From Bdellovibrionales bacterium RIFOXYA1_FULL_36_14 (GTDB lineage: Bacteria; Bdellovibrionota; Bacteriovoracia; Bacteriovoracales; Bacteriovoracaceae), in the NCBI GenBank assembly GCA_001769975.1, contig MEPW01000019.1:1-41042 (forward strand): DNA of 41,042 nt, given 5' to 3'. This document shows positions 26,860-33,771 of this stretch, piece after piece. The translations under genes and the position numbers were made by a program. Within the stretch, counting starts at the first letter, position 1, and each line of letters starts with the position of its first letter. A model generated the notes under the pieces. The model did not search any database, was not told the origin of the DNA, and saw only the letters and a program-made list of their open reading frames with translations.

Positions 26860-27627
26860 TTAAAAACTTCTGAAATAATTAATTTTAATTATCTTGTCAG
26901 CTCTTTTGGATAACAACATTTGATGAGGAGTTTGATGACTAAGTACAGTCCCATATATATTTTCATAGATTTTTTTACTAACCGAGGCTTCCCAATACTT
27001 ATCATCAACATCATAATCCAAGTTGGCATACATACCAAAGGTATTAAATTCCTTTTGCATATGCATTCTTAAATCACCATTTAAGTTGGAGAAAATATAG
27101 TATTGCACCCAAGGGTTTTCCACATGCAATCTGGCTTGTCTTAGAATAATCTGGGCCTTAAATTTAAGTTTGACCTTTGAAAAAACTCCCACTTCGGCAC
27201 TTGGTTTAAGTGCTTTTTGCGCCTGTCCAACGTTATAAAGCGCTGATCCCTTGTCGGCATTTTTAACTTCCCCAGAAAGCCGCTTGTCAAAATAACTAAG
27301 CAGGTTTTTTTCAACGTATCTAGTTCGCTCAGCGTGAGCAGGGTAAAAATATAAACCCGTTGATTCCAAATTCCAATTATGAGCATATTCCCTTTTGTCC
27401 TGCCATTTGATCACTTCGTCTTTCATGCTTCGAAGTACTCCCGCATCGTCCTCTTTCATGGCACTATCGATCCACAGAGTCTGCTCAAAGGGGGTAATCT
27501 CCATATCATCATCGGGAATAAAATTGGCGGGTGACCTACCTACTAAATCGTCATTACCAAAAGCTATCAAGGCTATGGAAGCCATACTGAAAAACATTAA
27601 TGTAGTGACAAAATGTCTATATCTCAT
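26860..27627 (-). CDS. exported, probably beta-rich protein of unknown function
   Basis: 255 residues from ATG 27627, or 258 from an in-frame TTG at 27636 that has AAGG nearby; the choice is open. The N-terminal hydrophobic stretch (TTLMFFSMASIALIAFG) is a signal peptide. The C-terminal 120 residues alternate polar and hydrophobic residues with many aromatics (FSKVKLKFKAQIILRQARL, WVQYYIFSNL, TFGMYANLDYDV, YWEASVSKKIY) and end in a Phe, as in small outer-membrane barrels. The N-terminal half is helical and charged. I recognise no family. First gene of a reverse-strand run down to 25226. Confidence 0.62.
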   Translation of the reverse strand: MRYRHFVTTLMFFSMASIALIAFGNDDLVGRSPANFIPDDDMEITPFEQTLWIDSAMKEDDAGVLRSMKDEVIKWQDKREYAHNWNLESTGLYFYPAHAERTRYVEKNLLSYFDKRLSGEVKNADKGSALYNVGQAQKALKPSAEVGVFSKVKLKFKAQIILRQARLHVENPWVQYYIFSNLNGDLRMHMQKEFNTFGMYANLDYDVDDKYWEASVSKKIYENIYGTVLSHQTPHQMLLSKRADKIIKINYFRSF

Positions 27628-27636
27628 ACAAACCAA

Positions 27637-27897
27637 TAGCCTTTTTCCACTATCCCGTAAACTAAGTCCTTTTAATTACTACAGGGGGGTTACCTTCTAT
27701 AGATTATGATGCAATGGGAATGCCAATGCCCTGGATTAAACTTAACAATGACGTACTTTTAACCTTTTAGGTGATACATCAAATATTTCGCCAATATTTT
27801 CAATAAGATAGCAATATTAACACTCGCAAACAACTGCAAGCGTTGCACGGATTTTCCTCAAAATTGTAAACCATTTATAAATAAAATAAGAAAAAAA
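27637..27897. other. non-coding stretch upstream of the exported-protein gene
   Basis: No open frame of gene quality on either strand. It holds a perfect short inverted repeat TGCAA-GCG-TTGCA (27835-27847), function unknown. No tRNA or intrinsic terminator is visible. It merges on the right into the rhomboid relic. Confidence 0.4.
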
Positions 27898-28044
27898 TCA
27901 ATTTAAATGATCTGTAGAGGTTTTATGTTGTTTGGGTACTAATAGTAGTGCAATTAAATAACCGACAATAAATCCCACCACATGGCCTGGTTTTGGATAA
28001 TGAGTAAAAATTAAATCAAGTAGTAATGCTCCACCACAGATATT
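27898..28044 (-). pseudogene. C-terminal relic of a rhomboid-family intramembrane protease
   Basis: The reverse strand has a 48-codon open stretch without a start, bounded upstream by TAA. It contains HYPKPGHVVGFIVGYLIALL, which aligns with the last catalytic helix of GlpG-type rhomboids (NGAHVAGLIVGLAMAF), where the His of the Ser-His dyad lies. The N-terminal five helices and the Ser motif GxSG are not found in the window; the upstream sequence is occupied by the brnTA genes. It is read as the tail of a gene cut by insertion or deletion. Confidence 0.5.
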
Positions 28045-28080
28045 TTATGGTCAAACTCAAGTGCTTCTTTTATATAAAAG

Positions 28081-28308
28081 CTATGAAGCTTTTTTCATTT
28101 TATCTAGTCCTTCAATGATAAAACTTCTCATAAGCACCTGATAAGGAATTCCCTTTTTTTCTGCCAATTTCTTTAATTCGTCTACAACTTCAGGAGGCAG
28201 AGAAACACTTGTGGGCGTTTTTCTACCCACTTTCCTATGCTTTCTTATTGCAGCTTCATCAAACTCAACCTTATCATATTCACTTTTTGATTTAGCATAT
28301 TTCTTCAT
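28081..28308 (-). CDS. brnA: BrnA-like ribbon-helix-helix antitoxin
   Basis: 75-residue antitoxin, second gene of the pair. The C-terminal half (RKTPTSVSLPPEVVDELKKL onward, about 29-70) is a ribbon-helix-helix domain: a short beta strand for DNA-groove contact and two helices. The basic N-terminus (KKYAKSKSEYDKVEFDEAA) is the usual toxin-binding segment. The start overlaps the end of brnT by 17 nt and has GAGGAG 5 nt upstream. It should neutralise BrnT and repress the pair through the palindrome at 28648-28666. Confidence 0.8.
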   Translation of the reverse strand: MKKYAKSKSEYDKVEFDEAAIRKHRKVGRKTPTSVSLPPEVVDELKKLAEKKGIPYQVLMRSFIIEGLDKMKKAS

Positions 28309-28627
28309 AAATACTCCTCTCTTTTTTATTGGCTAATCTAGCGCTGATTGGACGAATTTTTCCATTCCTAATTGTAAAACATGCAAAAAGAATTTCTTCC
28401 GTATTTGTTTTTCCAATCATTCCATATCTATCTTCAGAAGTACTAGGGTGATATTGTTCCCCCAAGGCGATAAGATTGTTATCAAGAAAACATGATTCAA
28501 CCATTTCTAAAGTTACACCATGTTTATCTTCGCTTTTAAACATATTTCCTTCATCCCATTCAAAAAGGAATTCAGCCTGGGACTGTAAATATTCCAAAAG
28601 CCAATATACAAATTTAAACTTTGCCAA
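28292..28627 (-). CDS. brnT: BrnT-like ribonuclease toxin
   Basis: Toxin of a type II toxin-antitoxin pair, a small RelE-fold RNase. The diagnostic order is FLFEWDEGN (family FEWDExK), KHGVTLEMVESCF (KHGVSFEEA), STSEDRYGMIGKT (EERxxxIG), ACFTIRNGKIRPISARLANKKERSIYEE (family RIISARxAxxxERxxYE). TTG 28627 with AAGGAG 7 nt upstream is the preferred start; an in-frame GTG at 28660 would fall inside the operator and lacks a ribosome site. A short N-terminal extension (about 22 residues) precedes the core. All blocks look intact. Confidence 0.82.
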   Translation of the reverse strand: MAKFKFVYWLLEYLQSQAEFLFEWDEGNMFKSEDKHGVTLEMVESCFLDNNLIALGEQYHPSTSEDRYGMIGKTNTEEILFACFTIRNGKIRPISARLANKKERSIYEEIC

Positions 28628-28647
28628 ATTATTTCTCCTTCTTGCAT

Positions 28648-28679
28648 GGTAGTGTATCACACTACCGTTTGGTTATCAA
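28648..28679 (-). promoter_or_regulatory. brnTA promoter with palindromic operator
   Basis: GGTAGTGT-ATC-ACACTACC (28648-28666) is a perfect 8-bp inverted repeat. On the reverse strand TTGATA (28674-28679) and TACACT (28651-28656) are 17 bp apart, so the -10 lies inside the operator. This fits negative autoregulation by the RHH antitoxin, the usual design for this family. Confidence 0.75.
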
Positions 28680-28845
28680 GTTTTTTTAGGCAGTAATTAA
28701 GATATTTACAATATCAGTTTTAGCGAAATTCACTCTTAAATAAAGCTGAGTTTTAAAAAAGAGGGGAGACATAATAAGTTTAACTTGGTCAATGATCTTG
28801 CTCGGCAATAAATACTTTAAAAATAATCATGGCTCATTAATACTT
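28667..28845. other. non-coding spacer upstream of brnTA
   Basis: AT-rich sequence between the operator region and the antirepressor-like pseudogene. No convincing gene, RNA or repeat was seen beyond the promoter elements listed. Confidence 0.4.
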
Positions 28846-29139
28846 TTAAAAATTTGTTTTTATAAATTGTCCCATCATGCGCTGTTGTATCCACTTCTCA
28901 CTTCGTCCATGCGTTTGCCAAAATTCTCTAGCTCAATCTACTGAACGGGAAGGATCAGCAATATCTTGCATACGTTCATATCCAACTTTGGCAAGCCATA
29001 ATTTGATAGGCTCGGCCTTTGGACTTGGAACTGATTGGATTAAGCGCAGGAGTGTTTCGGCGTCAGCAACGTCGGTAAGATATTTTTTTTCATCAGAAGC
29101 TTCTAATTTCAGTCGGTGACAACTTGACTTGCATCTTGG
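28846..29139 (-). pseudogene. BRO/antirepressor-like (DinD-type) pseudogene fragment
   Basis: The reverse strand reads LTDVADAETLLRLIQSVPSP, then KAEPIKLWLAKVGYERMQDI, then ADPSRSVD-stop-AREFWQTHGR and SEKWIQQRMMGQ. This matches a block common in phage antirepressor/BRO-N and DinD-like proteins. One in-frame TGA (28933-28935) replaces a probable CGA Arg. The N-terminal part is absent: the frame closes at about 29140 in a TAA. The terminal TAA is at 28846. It is a relic of a phage- or plasmid-type gene. The 80-codon forward frame over the same DNA is its antisense shadow. Confidence 0.75.
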
Positions 29140-29383
29140 TTAGGATGAAACTTGATATTTCGTTATTGATAAATAATACAAAGAATTATTTTTTGTTGAA
29201 TTATTCAAAATCTTCTATGTGAATTAATTTTTGAGAAAAATGGATGTTTAAAAATGACTAAGATTTATAGGTGGCACAGTATCCACGTTTATAACATTGC
29301 GCTGGGAAATTCGTAATAAAAATTGTCACATCGAACATATGAACATTTTGGTTTATGGAACTGAATTATTTTATATAGGGAAC
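29140..29383. other. non-coding stretch between two relic genes
   Basis: No open frame with recognisable similarity on either strand and no RNA gene seen. Likely decayed mobile-element sequence. Confidence 0.35.
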
Positions 29384-29893
29384 TTAATTTTTCAATCCAA
29401 TTTTTTTTCTATTCTCTGCAAGTTTGGGGGTAATTCTTTCATCGATATCATCGAGTCTTTAAAAGACAATTTTAAACATTTTATTTGTCCCCTGTTCAAG
29501 CTTATCCATTCGAGTCGAAATATCTTTTTCTAACATTAAAAAACTTCTAAGCTTAGTAAATATTCTCATAATGGCAATATTTATAAATATCGCCCTATCA
29601 GAATTTAATATTACTGAAAGCATGGCAATTCCATTTTCGGTAAATGCGGTTGGTAGTTTTCTTCGGCCTCCATGTAAACTTGAAGTCACAATTTGTGACT
29701 TCAAGTTTTTAAACTCTTGATTTGACAGTTGAAACATAAAGTCGAAAGGAAATCTTTTAATATTTCTTTTCACAGTCTGATTAAGTTTTTTTGTTTCAAC
29801 TTGATATAATTCAGCCAAATCCATATCCAACATTACTTTTTGTTCTCTGATTAAATAAATCATTTTTTCAATTTTATGAATTTGCGCATTCAT
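29384..29893 (-). pseudogene. ORF6N-domain (KilA-N-like) gene broken by a nonsense codon
   Basis: Phage-type DNA-binding ORF6N protein. REQKVMLDMDLAELYQVETK, LNQTVKRNIKRFPFDFMFQL and LPTAFTENGIAMLSVILNSD are the family blocks. The current frame stops at a TAA (29459-29461) right after KMFKIVF, but the same frame continues for 24 codons with RLDDIDERITPKLAENRKKI and GLKN to a second TAA at 29384-29386, matching the usual FERLDDID-like C-terminus. A single GAA to TAA change explains it. The DNA-binding domain itself is complete, so a shortened 144-aa protein could still be made. Confidence 0.8.
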
Positions 29894-30054
29894 TTTTATC
29901 TCCCAATTTCAGTAAAACCTTATGAATGCAAAATCTGTTAAGCATCAGATTTATTAAACATTTAAAATCTATGAATAATAATTATCTTTATGTTAATTTT
30001 TGAACAAAGTAGGTTTATGAAATACTGTTTATTGCCAAAATGGAGTAATTAAAA

Positions 30055-30756
30055 TCAAGATTTAAGGCCATTTCCTACAAAAATCATATTGTGTGAAATC
30101 AATTCACAATCTAACCACTCGAATAAGCCAAGCATAGGATGATTAGTTGGCTCAGTACCATCGCGATAGATTTCATCACCGCAATTTTTTAAATTACTCA
30201 ATGCTTTTGCAAAGAGTTTTTTTCCTAACTTTTTCCCTTTGAACTTGTCACAAACTGCAATGTATTGGATTGTACCGAGTTTTTTTTCAGCATAAACTTG
30301 GCCTAAAACCATTCCACATAATTGAGTTCCGACATATGCAACTTCCCACAATTTTGCATTAAAATCTTCTTTTTGCAGGTATTTAAATGCTGCAAGTGTA
30401 TTTAACCTTTTAATTTCAGATGTGTTTTGGGATACTTCTAAAAATGGTTCATATCCAACTTGTTCAAAGTTCCTGAATGTTATGCTTGAATCGAGAAGAA
30501 TTTTATCAAAATCAATGCCCGATATATCTTTCTGATATTGAAGCTCTTCTTCATCTAGTTCTAAGCCGTATTTATTGATTATATTTTGAATTTGCTTATT
30601 CTTTATTAAGTATGCACTGCTAACCTGCAGGGCCAATGAGATTAAATCGTTTCTATGATATAACTCTGTCATGAGATATTCAATGTCGGTTACTTGATCA
30701 TCCTCTCCAACAATCAATAATGGGAAACCAGTCCTTGGTTCAACTATCTTTGACAT
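30055..30756 (-). CDS. GNAT-family acetyltransferase with N-terminal extension
   Basis: 233-residue protein. The C-terminal GNAT domain (about 125-230) has IQYIAVCDKFKGKKLGKKLF, with the acetyl-CoA pyrophosphate loop Q/RxxGxG/A-like at KGKKLGKK. The N-terminal 120 residues are helical and contain no recognised domain. GGAG lies about 7 nt upstream of the ATG. It is about 100 nt downstream of parB on the same strand. The acceptor substrate is unknown. Confidence 0.75.
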   Translation of the reverse strand: MSKIVEPRTGFPLLIVGEDDQVTDIEYLMTELYHRNDLISLALQVSSAYLIKNKQIQNIINKYGLELDEEELQYQKDISGIDFDKILLDSSITFRNFEQVGYEPFLEVSQNTSEIKRLNTLAAFKYLQKEDFNAKLWEVAYVGTQLCGMVLGQVYAEKKLGTIQYIAVCDKFKGKKLGKKLFAKALSNLKNCGDEIYRDGTEPTNHPMLGLFEWLDCELISHNMIFVGNGLKS

Positions 30757-30820
30757 TTCTTAACTCCAGCTATGATTAAAACTGCATGCAATACTCTCAA
30801 AATCAAACTGACTTGTCTTG

Positions 30821-30836
30821 ATTGAAAATGTTCAAT
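30821..30836. repeat. short inverted repeat downstream of parB
   Basis: ATTGAA-AATG-TTCAAT, perfect 6-bp arms, in the gap between parB and the GNAT gene. It could be an operator, a parS-like site or chance in AT-rich DNA. Confidence 0.3.
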
Positions 30837-30860
30837 TCTTTAATATCAAACAATTATTGG

Positions 30861-31682
30861 TCAAAGAGAAAGCTCATTTTGGCAATTCTGACCTTGAATT
30901 TTAGGCTTATTATCCATTTTTTTAGAGCTTGGCTTACCTAGTGAAGCCTTAATGCTTTCTTTTTTGAAAGCAAAGCTACCTTCAAAACTTTTTACAATCT
31001 TACTTAAGTGAAGCCTCTTGGTGATATTACCTGAAATAATCCGCGCCTTAATTTCTTCTTTTATGTGATTTTCTTTTAATTCATCAAATTCGACTAAAAC
31101 ATATTTTTCAATATCAAAAACTTTAGCGGCATCTTTAATTTCTTCGGGAAGTTTCCCTATCAAAAGACTTCGATGCACTTCCGATTTAGAAATACCAAGC
31201 GCATCTTGAATTTTTCGCTCACTGGCACCTGTAGCATTGTGATAATTTAAAATACCATTTGCCCGATCAATGTAGTGAAGGGCCTCTCTGGAAGAATTTT
31301 CGGAAAACTGAATGGCCATCAGCTCTTCTTGGGTTTTTCCGCTCAAGACAAAACAGGGGGCAGTCTTTTTACCAATCAGCACCATGGCCCTATAGCGACG
31401 TTCACCACAAATCAAAACATATTTGCCTAAGTTTTTATGAACCACTAATGGCTGGATCAACCCATTAACCTGGATATTTTGAGCCAGTTCTTTTATAGAA
31501 TCATCGTTAAATTTGGTTCTTACCTGGTCTTTAACCACAACATCAGCAAGGTTAATTTCATCGAGATTAGCTCCCTTTAAAAGTCGCTCATCAGCGTATT
31601 TGAAATCATATCCCAGCTTTTGGGCCAAATTTATGGTTTCTCGATTATTTTTTGAAATACGGGGGGCAAATTCCTTAACCAT
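30861..31682 (-). CDS. parB: ParB/Spo0J-family partition protein
   Basis: 273-residue centromere-binding CTPase-type ParB. The N-terminal domain holds VRTKFNDDSIKELAQNI, the signature GERRYRA (93-99, usually GERRWRA) and ENSSREALHYIDRA (128-141). The HTH that follows (about 150-175, RKIQDALGISKSEVHRSLLI) binds parS. The C-terminal region is shorter and ends in NELSL. It starts 38 nt after parA with GGAG in place, so parAB form one unit. Whether this is the chromosomal or an acquired pair is open; the neighbours (relics, brnTA) favour acquired. Confidence 0.9.
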   Translation of the reverse strand: MVKEFAPRISKNNRETINLAQKLGYDFKYADERLLKGANLDEINLADVVVKDQVRTKFNDDSIKELAQNIQVNGLIQPLVVHKNLGKYVLICGERRYRAMVLIGKKTAPCFVLSGKTQEELMAIQFSENSSREALHYIDRANGILNYHNATGASERKIQDALGISKSEVHRSLLIGKLPEEIKDAAKVFDIEKYVLVEFDELKENHIKEEIKARIISGNITKRLHLSKIVKSFEGSFAFKKESIKASLGKPSSKKMDNKPKIQGQNCQNELSL

Positions 31683-31720
31683 CTAGTTTCTCCAATCCTT
31701 GAGTTAATTTTTTTTCTTTA

Positions 31721-32500
31721 TTAAAGTTCCAAGTAAGTCCATAGGGCTTCGTAATCTTGATGCCCATTGCTCTTTTTCCCCATCGCACATATTGGTTTTT
31801 TGGTAGATATGGATTCTTGCATTTGCACCAGATTCCTCACCGCAGGAGTGATTTTAAACATCTGAGAAAGCTCTTCCATTCTTTGTTTTTCAATTTTTCT
31901 TCTAGGGTTCACCATTGAAGGAATGATCGCAAATTCAAGATCTGGGTTTTCAGTTTCTTTGATAATTTCAAAAGTATCCATCAGCTCTTCCAGACCATCT
32001 ATTGAGTAATCTTGTGCCTGGGTTGGAATTAAAATACGGTTGGAAGCAACCAAAGACATAATCAACTCATCCCCCAGCATCGGAGGTGTATCAATAACTA
32101 TATATTCAAATTTTGCTCTAACAATTTCTAAATCCAGCCGTTTTTTTAAAAGTCGCTCTTTTCTGCCGGCATTTTTTCTTATCTCTCCTTCTGACATGAT
32201 CAAAAGTTTAGAGAGGTTAGCCAGATGGCGGCTAGCAGGGATCAAGCTAATATTTTGGTGCAAACTTCCCTTACCTTGAGAAGGAACCAATATATCTTCA
32301 AAAGCAACATCTCCGATTAACCACTCGGGAATTAAGGTTCTTTCTATTTGAACACAGAAAGTGGAACTTAAATTAGCTTGAGAGTCCAAATCTATAGCCA
32401 ATACTTTATGACCTTTATGGGCCAAATGACAGGCCAATTGGTAACACTGCATCGTCTTACCAACTCCACCCTTATTATTCGCCACTGTGATAATTTTCAT
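31721..32500 (-). CDS. parA: ParA-family partition ATPase
   Basis: 259-residue deviant-Walker ATPase. The A motif is NNKGGVGKTM (K10 signature lysine, K15 P-loop lysine), followed by LAIDLDSQANLSSTF (A') and IVIDTPPMLGDELIM (B). There is no N-terminal DNA-binding extension, so it is the short, Soj-like form (type Ib or chromosomal). AAGGAG is 6 nt before the ATG. It moves ParB-parS complexes using the nucleoid as a matrix. Confidence 0.92.
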   Translation of the reverse strand: MKIITVANNKGGVGKTMQCYQLACHLAHKGHKVLAIDLDSQANLSSTFCVQIERTLIPEWLIGDVAFEDILVPSQGKGSLHQNISLIPASRHLANLSKLLIMSEGEIRKNAGRKERLLKKRLDLEIVRAKFEYIVIDTPPMLGDELIMSLVASNRILIPTQAQDYSIDGLEELMDTFEIIKETENPDLEFAIIPSMVNPRRKIEKQRMEELSQMFKITPAVRNLVQMQESISTKKPICAMGKKSNGHQDYEALWTYLEL

Positions 32501-32522
32501 GCGCCACTCCTTAAAAGGTCTG

Positions 32523-32544
32523 TAATATTAAAATTTTATTATTA
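32523..32544. repeat. imperfect palindrome upstream of parA
   Basis: TAATATTAAAA/TTTTATTATTA, 11-bp arms with one mismatched pair, 23 nt upstream of the parA start in the parA-nadA divergent gap. It may be an operator for the partition genes, but AT-rich composition raises the chance rate. Confidence 0.35.
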
Positions 32545-32658
32545 TTTGTAACTGTCCGTCAAAAAATTCGACTAAATATCAACGACAATCGCAAAGGTAA
32601 AAATATTTACAGAGGTTCTCGGTCTCTGATACAAAATTAACTCGTAAATGGAGCAGTT

Positions 32659-33768
32659 ATGATCAATTTAATGAAATCAAGTCCCGACCATTCGCCAGTG
32701 ATCACGGAAGATGAGTTATCGGACGAAGAGGTTTTAACCGAACTAAAATTGTTAAAGGAAAAACTCCAGCATGAAGTGATCATTTTGGGGCATCATTACC
32801 AGCAAGACGACATAATTTCTTTTGCCGATATGACCGGTGATTCCTTAGGACTAGCGCAAAAAGTTAGCCAGATTAATAAACCATATATTGTCTTTTGTGG
32901 TGTTCATTTTATGGCCGAAACAGCGGATATGCTAACCAGTGCAAATCAACAAGTTATTTTACCTGATTTGAACGCTGGCTGTTCCATGGCAGATATGGCC
33001 AACCGAGCGGACATTGAAAGATGTTGGCATTATTTAACTGAAGTCACAAAACAAAAAATTGTTCCAATCACTTACGTAAATTGTGCTGCCGATCTTAAAG
33101 CCTTTGTGGGTAAACACGGAGGCAGTATATGTACCTCTTCCAACGCCAAAAAAGTCATCACCTGGGGACTTTCCCAAGGAGAAAAGCTTTTGTTTTTCCC
33201 AGATCAACATCTTGGAAGAAATTCTTGTTACGAACTGGGTATAAGCCTGGATGATATGGTGGTTTATGACCCCAAAAAACTTTTTGGCGGTTTAACTCCC
33301 AAAGAGGTGGAAAAAGCCAAAGTAATATTGTGGTACGGTTATTGTAGTGTACATAAAGGTTTTACTAAAGAACAAGTTGATTTAGTTAAAAAAAATAATC
33401 CTGAAACTAAAGTCATCGTTCACCCAGAATGTACTTTTGAAGTTGTACAGGCTTCCGACTTTAATGGATCCACTTCATACATCATAAATACCATCGAAAA
33501 AGCCCCTTCCGGGACTTCGTGGGCAATTGGTACTGAAATTAATTTGATCAATAGGCTGGCAAAAGCGCATCCTGATAAACATATTATTTCTTTATCACCG
33601 TTTCAGTGTTTATGCACTACCATGTATAGGGTCAGACCTCGTTGGTTACTGCACAGTATGAGATGTATTGAAAATGGCAAACCCATAAATGTAATTCAGG
33701 TGACTGATGAAATTAAAAAAGATGCTCTTAAAGCAATTAACACTATGTTAGAAATTTCAAAGGAGTAA
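32659..33768 (+). CDS. nadA: quinolinate synthase A
   Basis: Condenses iminoaspartate with dihydroxyacetone phosphate to quinolinate in de novo NAD synthesis. The 369-residue length matches the long Bacillus-type NadA. ILGHHYQQDDI and VHFMAETADML are conserved; the 4Fe-4S ligands are predicted as C108 (AGCSMAD), C229 (GYCSVHKGF) and C317 or C319 (QCLCT). GGAG is 5 nt before the ATG. The cysteine desulfurase begins 3 nt after its stop, so sulfur for the cluster may come from its own operon partner. Confidence 0.95.
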   Translation: MINLMKSSPDHSPVITEDELSDEEVLTELKLLKEKLQHEVIILGHHYQQDDIISFADMTGDSLGLAQKVSQINKPYIVFCGVHFMAETADMLTSANQQVILPDLNAGCSMADMANRADIERCWHYLTEVTKQKIVPITYVNCAADLKAFVGKHGGSICTSSNAKKVITWGLSQGEKLLFFPDQHLGRNSCYELGISLDDMVVYDPKKLFGGLTPKEVEKAKVILWYGYCSVHKGFTKEQVDLVKKNNPETKVIVHPECTFEVVQASDFNGSTSYIINTIEKAPSGTSWAIGTEINLINRLAKAHPDKHIISLSPFQCLCTTMYRVRPRWLLHSMRCIENGKPINVIQVTDEIKKDALKAINTMLEISKE

Positions 33769-33771
33769 CTA

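Noticed and set aside
27835-27847. TGCAA-GCG-TTGCA palindrome as a regulator site
   Set aside because: Only 5-bp arms, not near a promoter I could define; kept only as a note in the non-coding region.
28877-29119. 80-codon forward-strand frame
   Set aside because: Antisense to the antirepressor-like relic; composition (Cys/Ser-rich) and lack of a ribosome site show it is a shadow.
29297-29533. 78-codon forward-strand frame
   Set aside because: Antisense to the ORF6N gene end.
27637-32658. CRISPR array or insertion sequence in the accessory zone
   Set aside because: No regularly spaced direct repeats, no transposase frame and no terminal inverted repeats were found.
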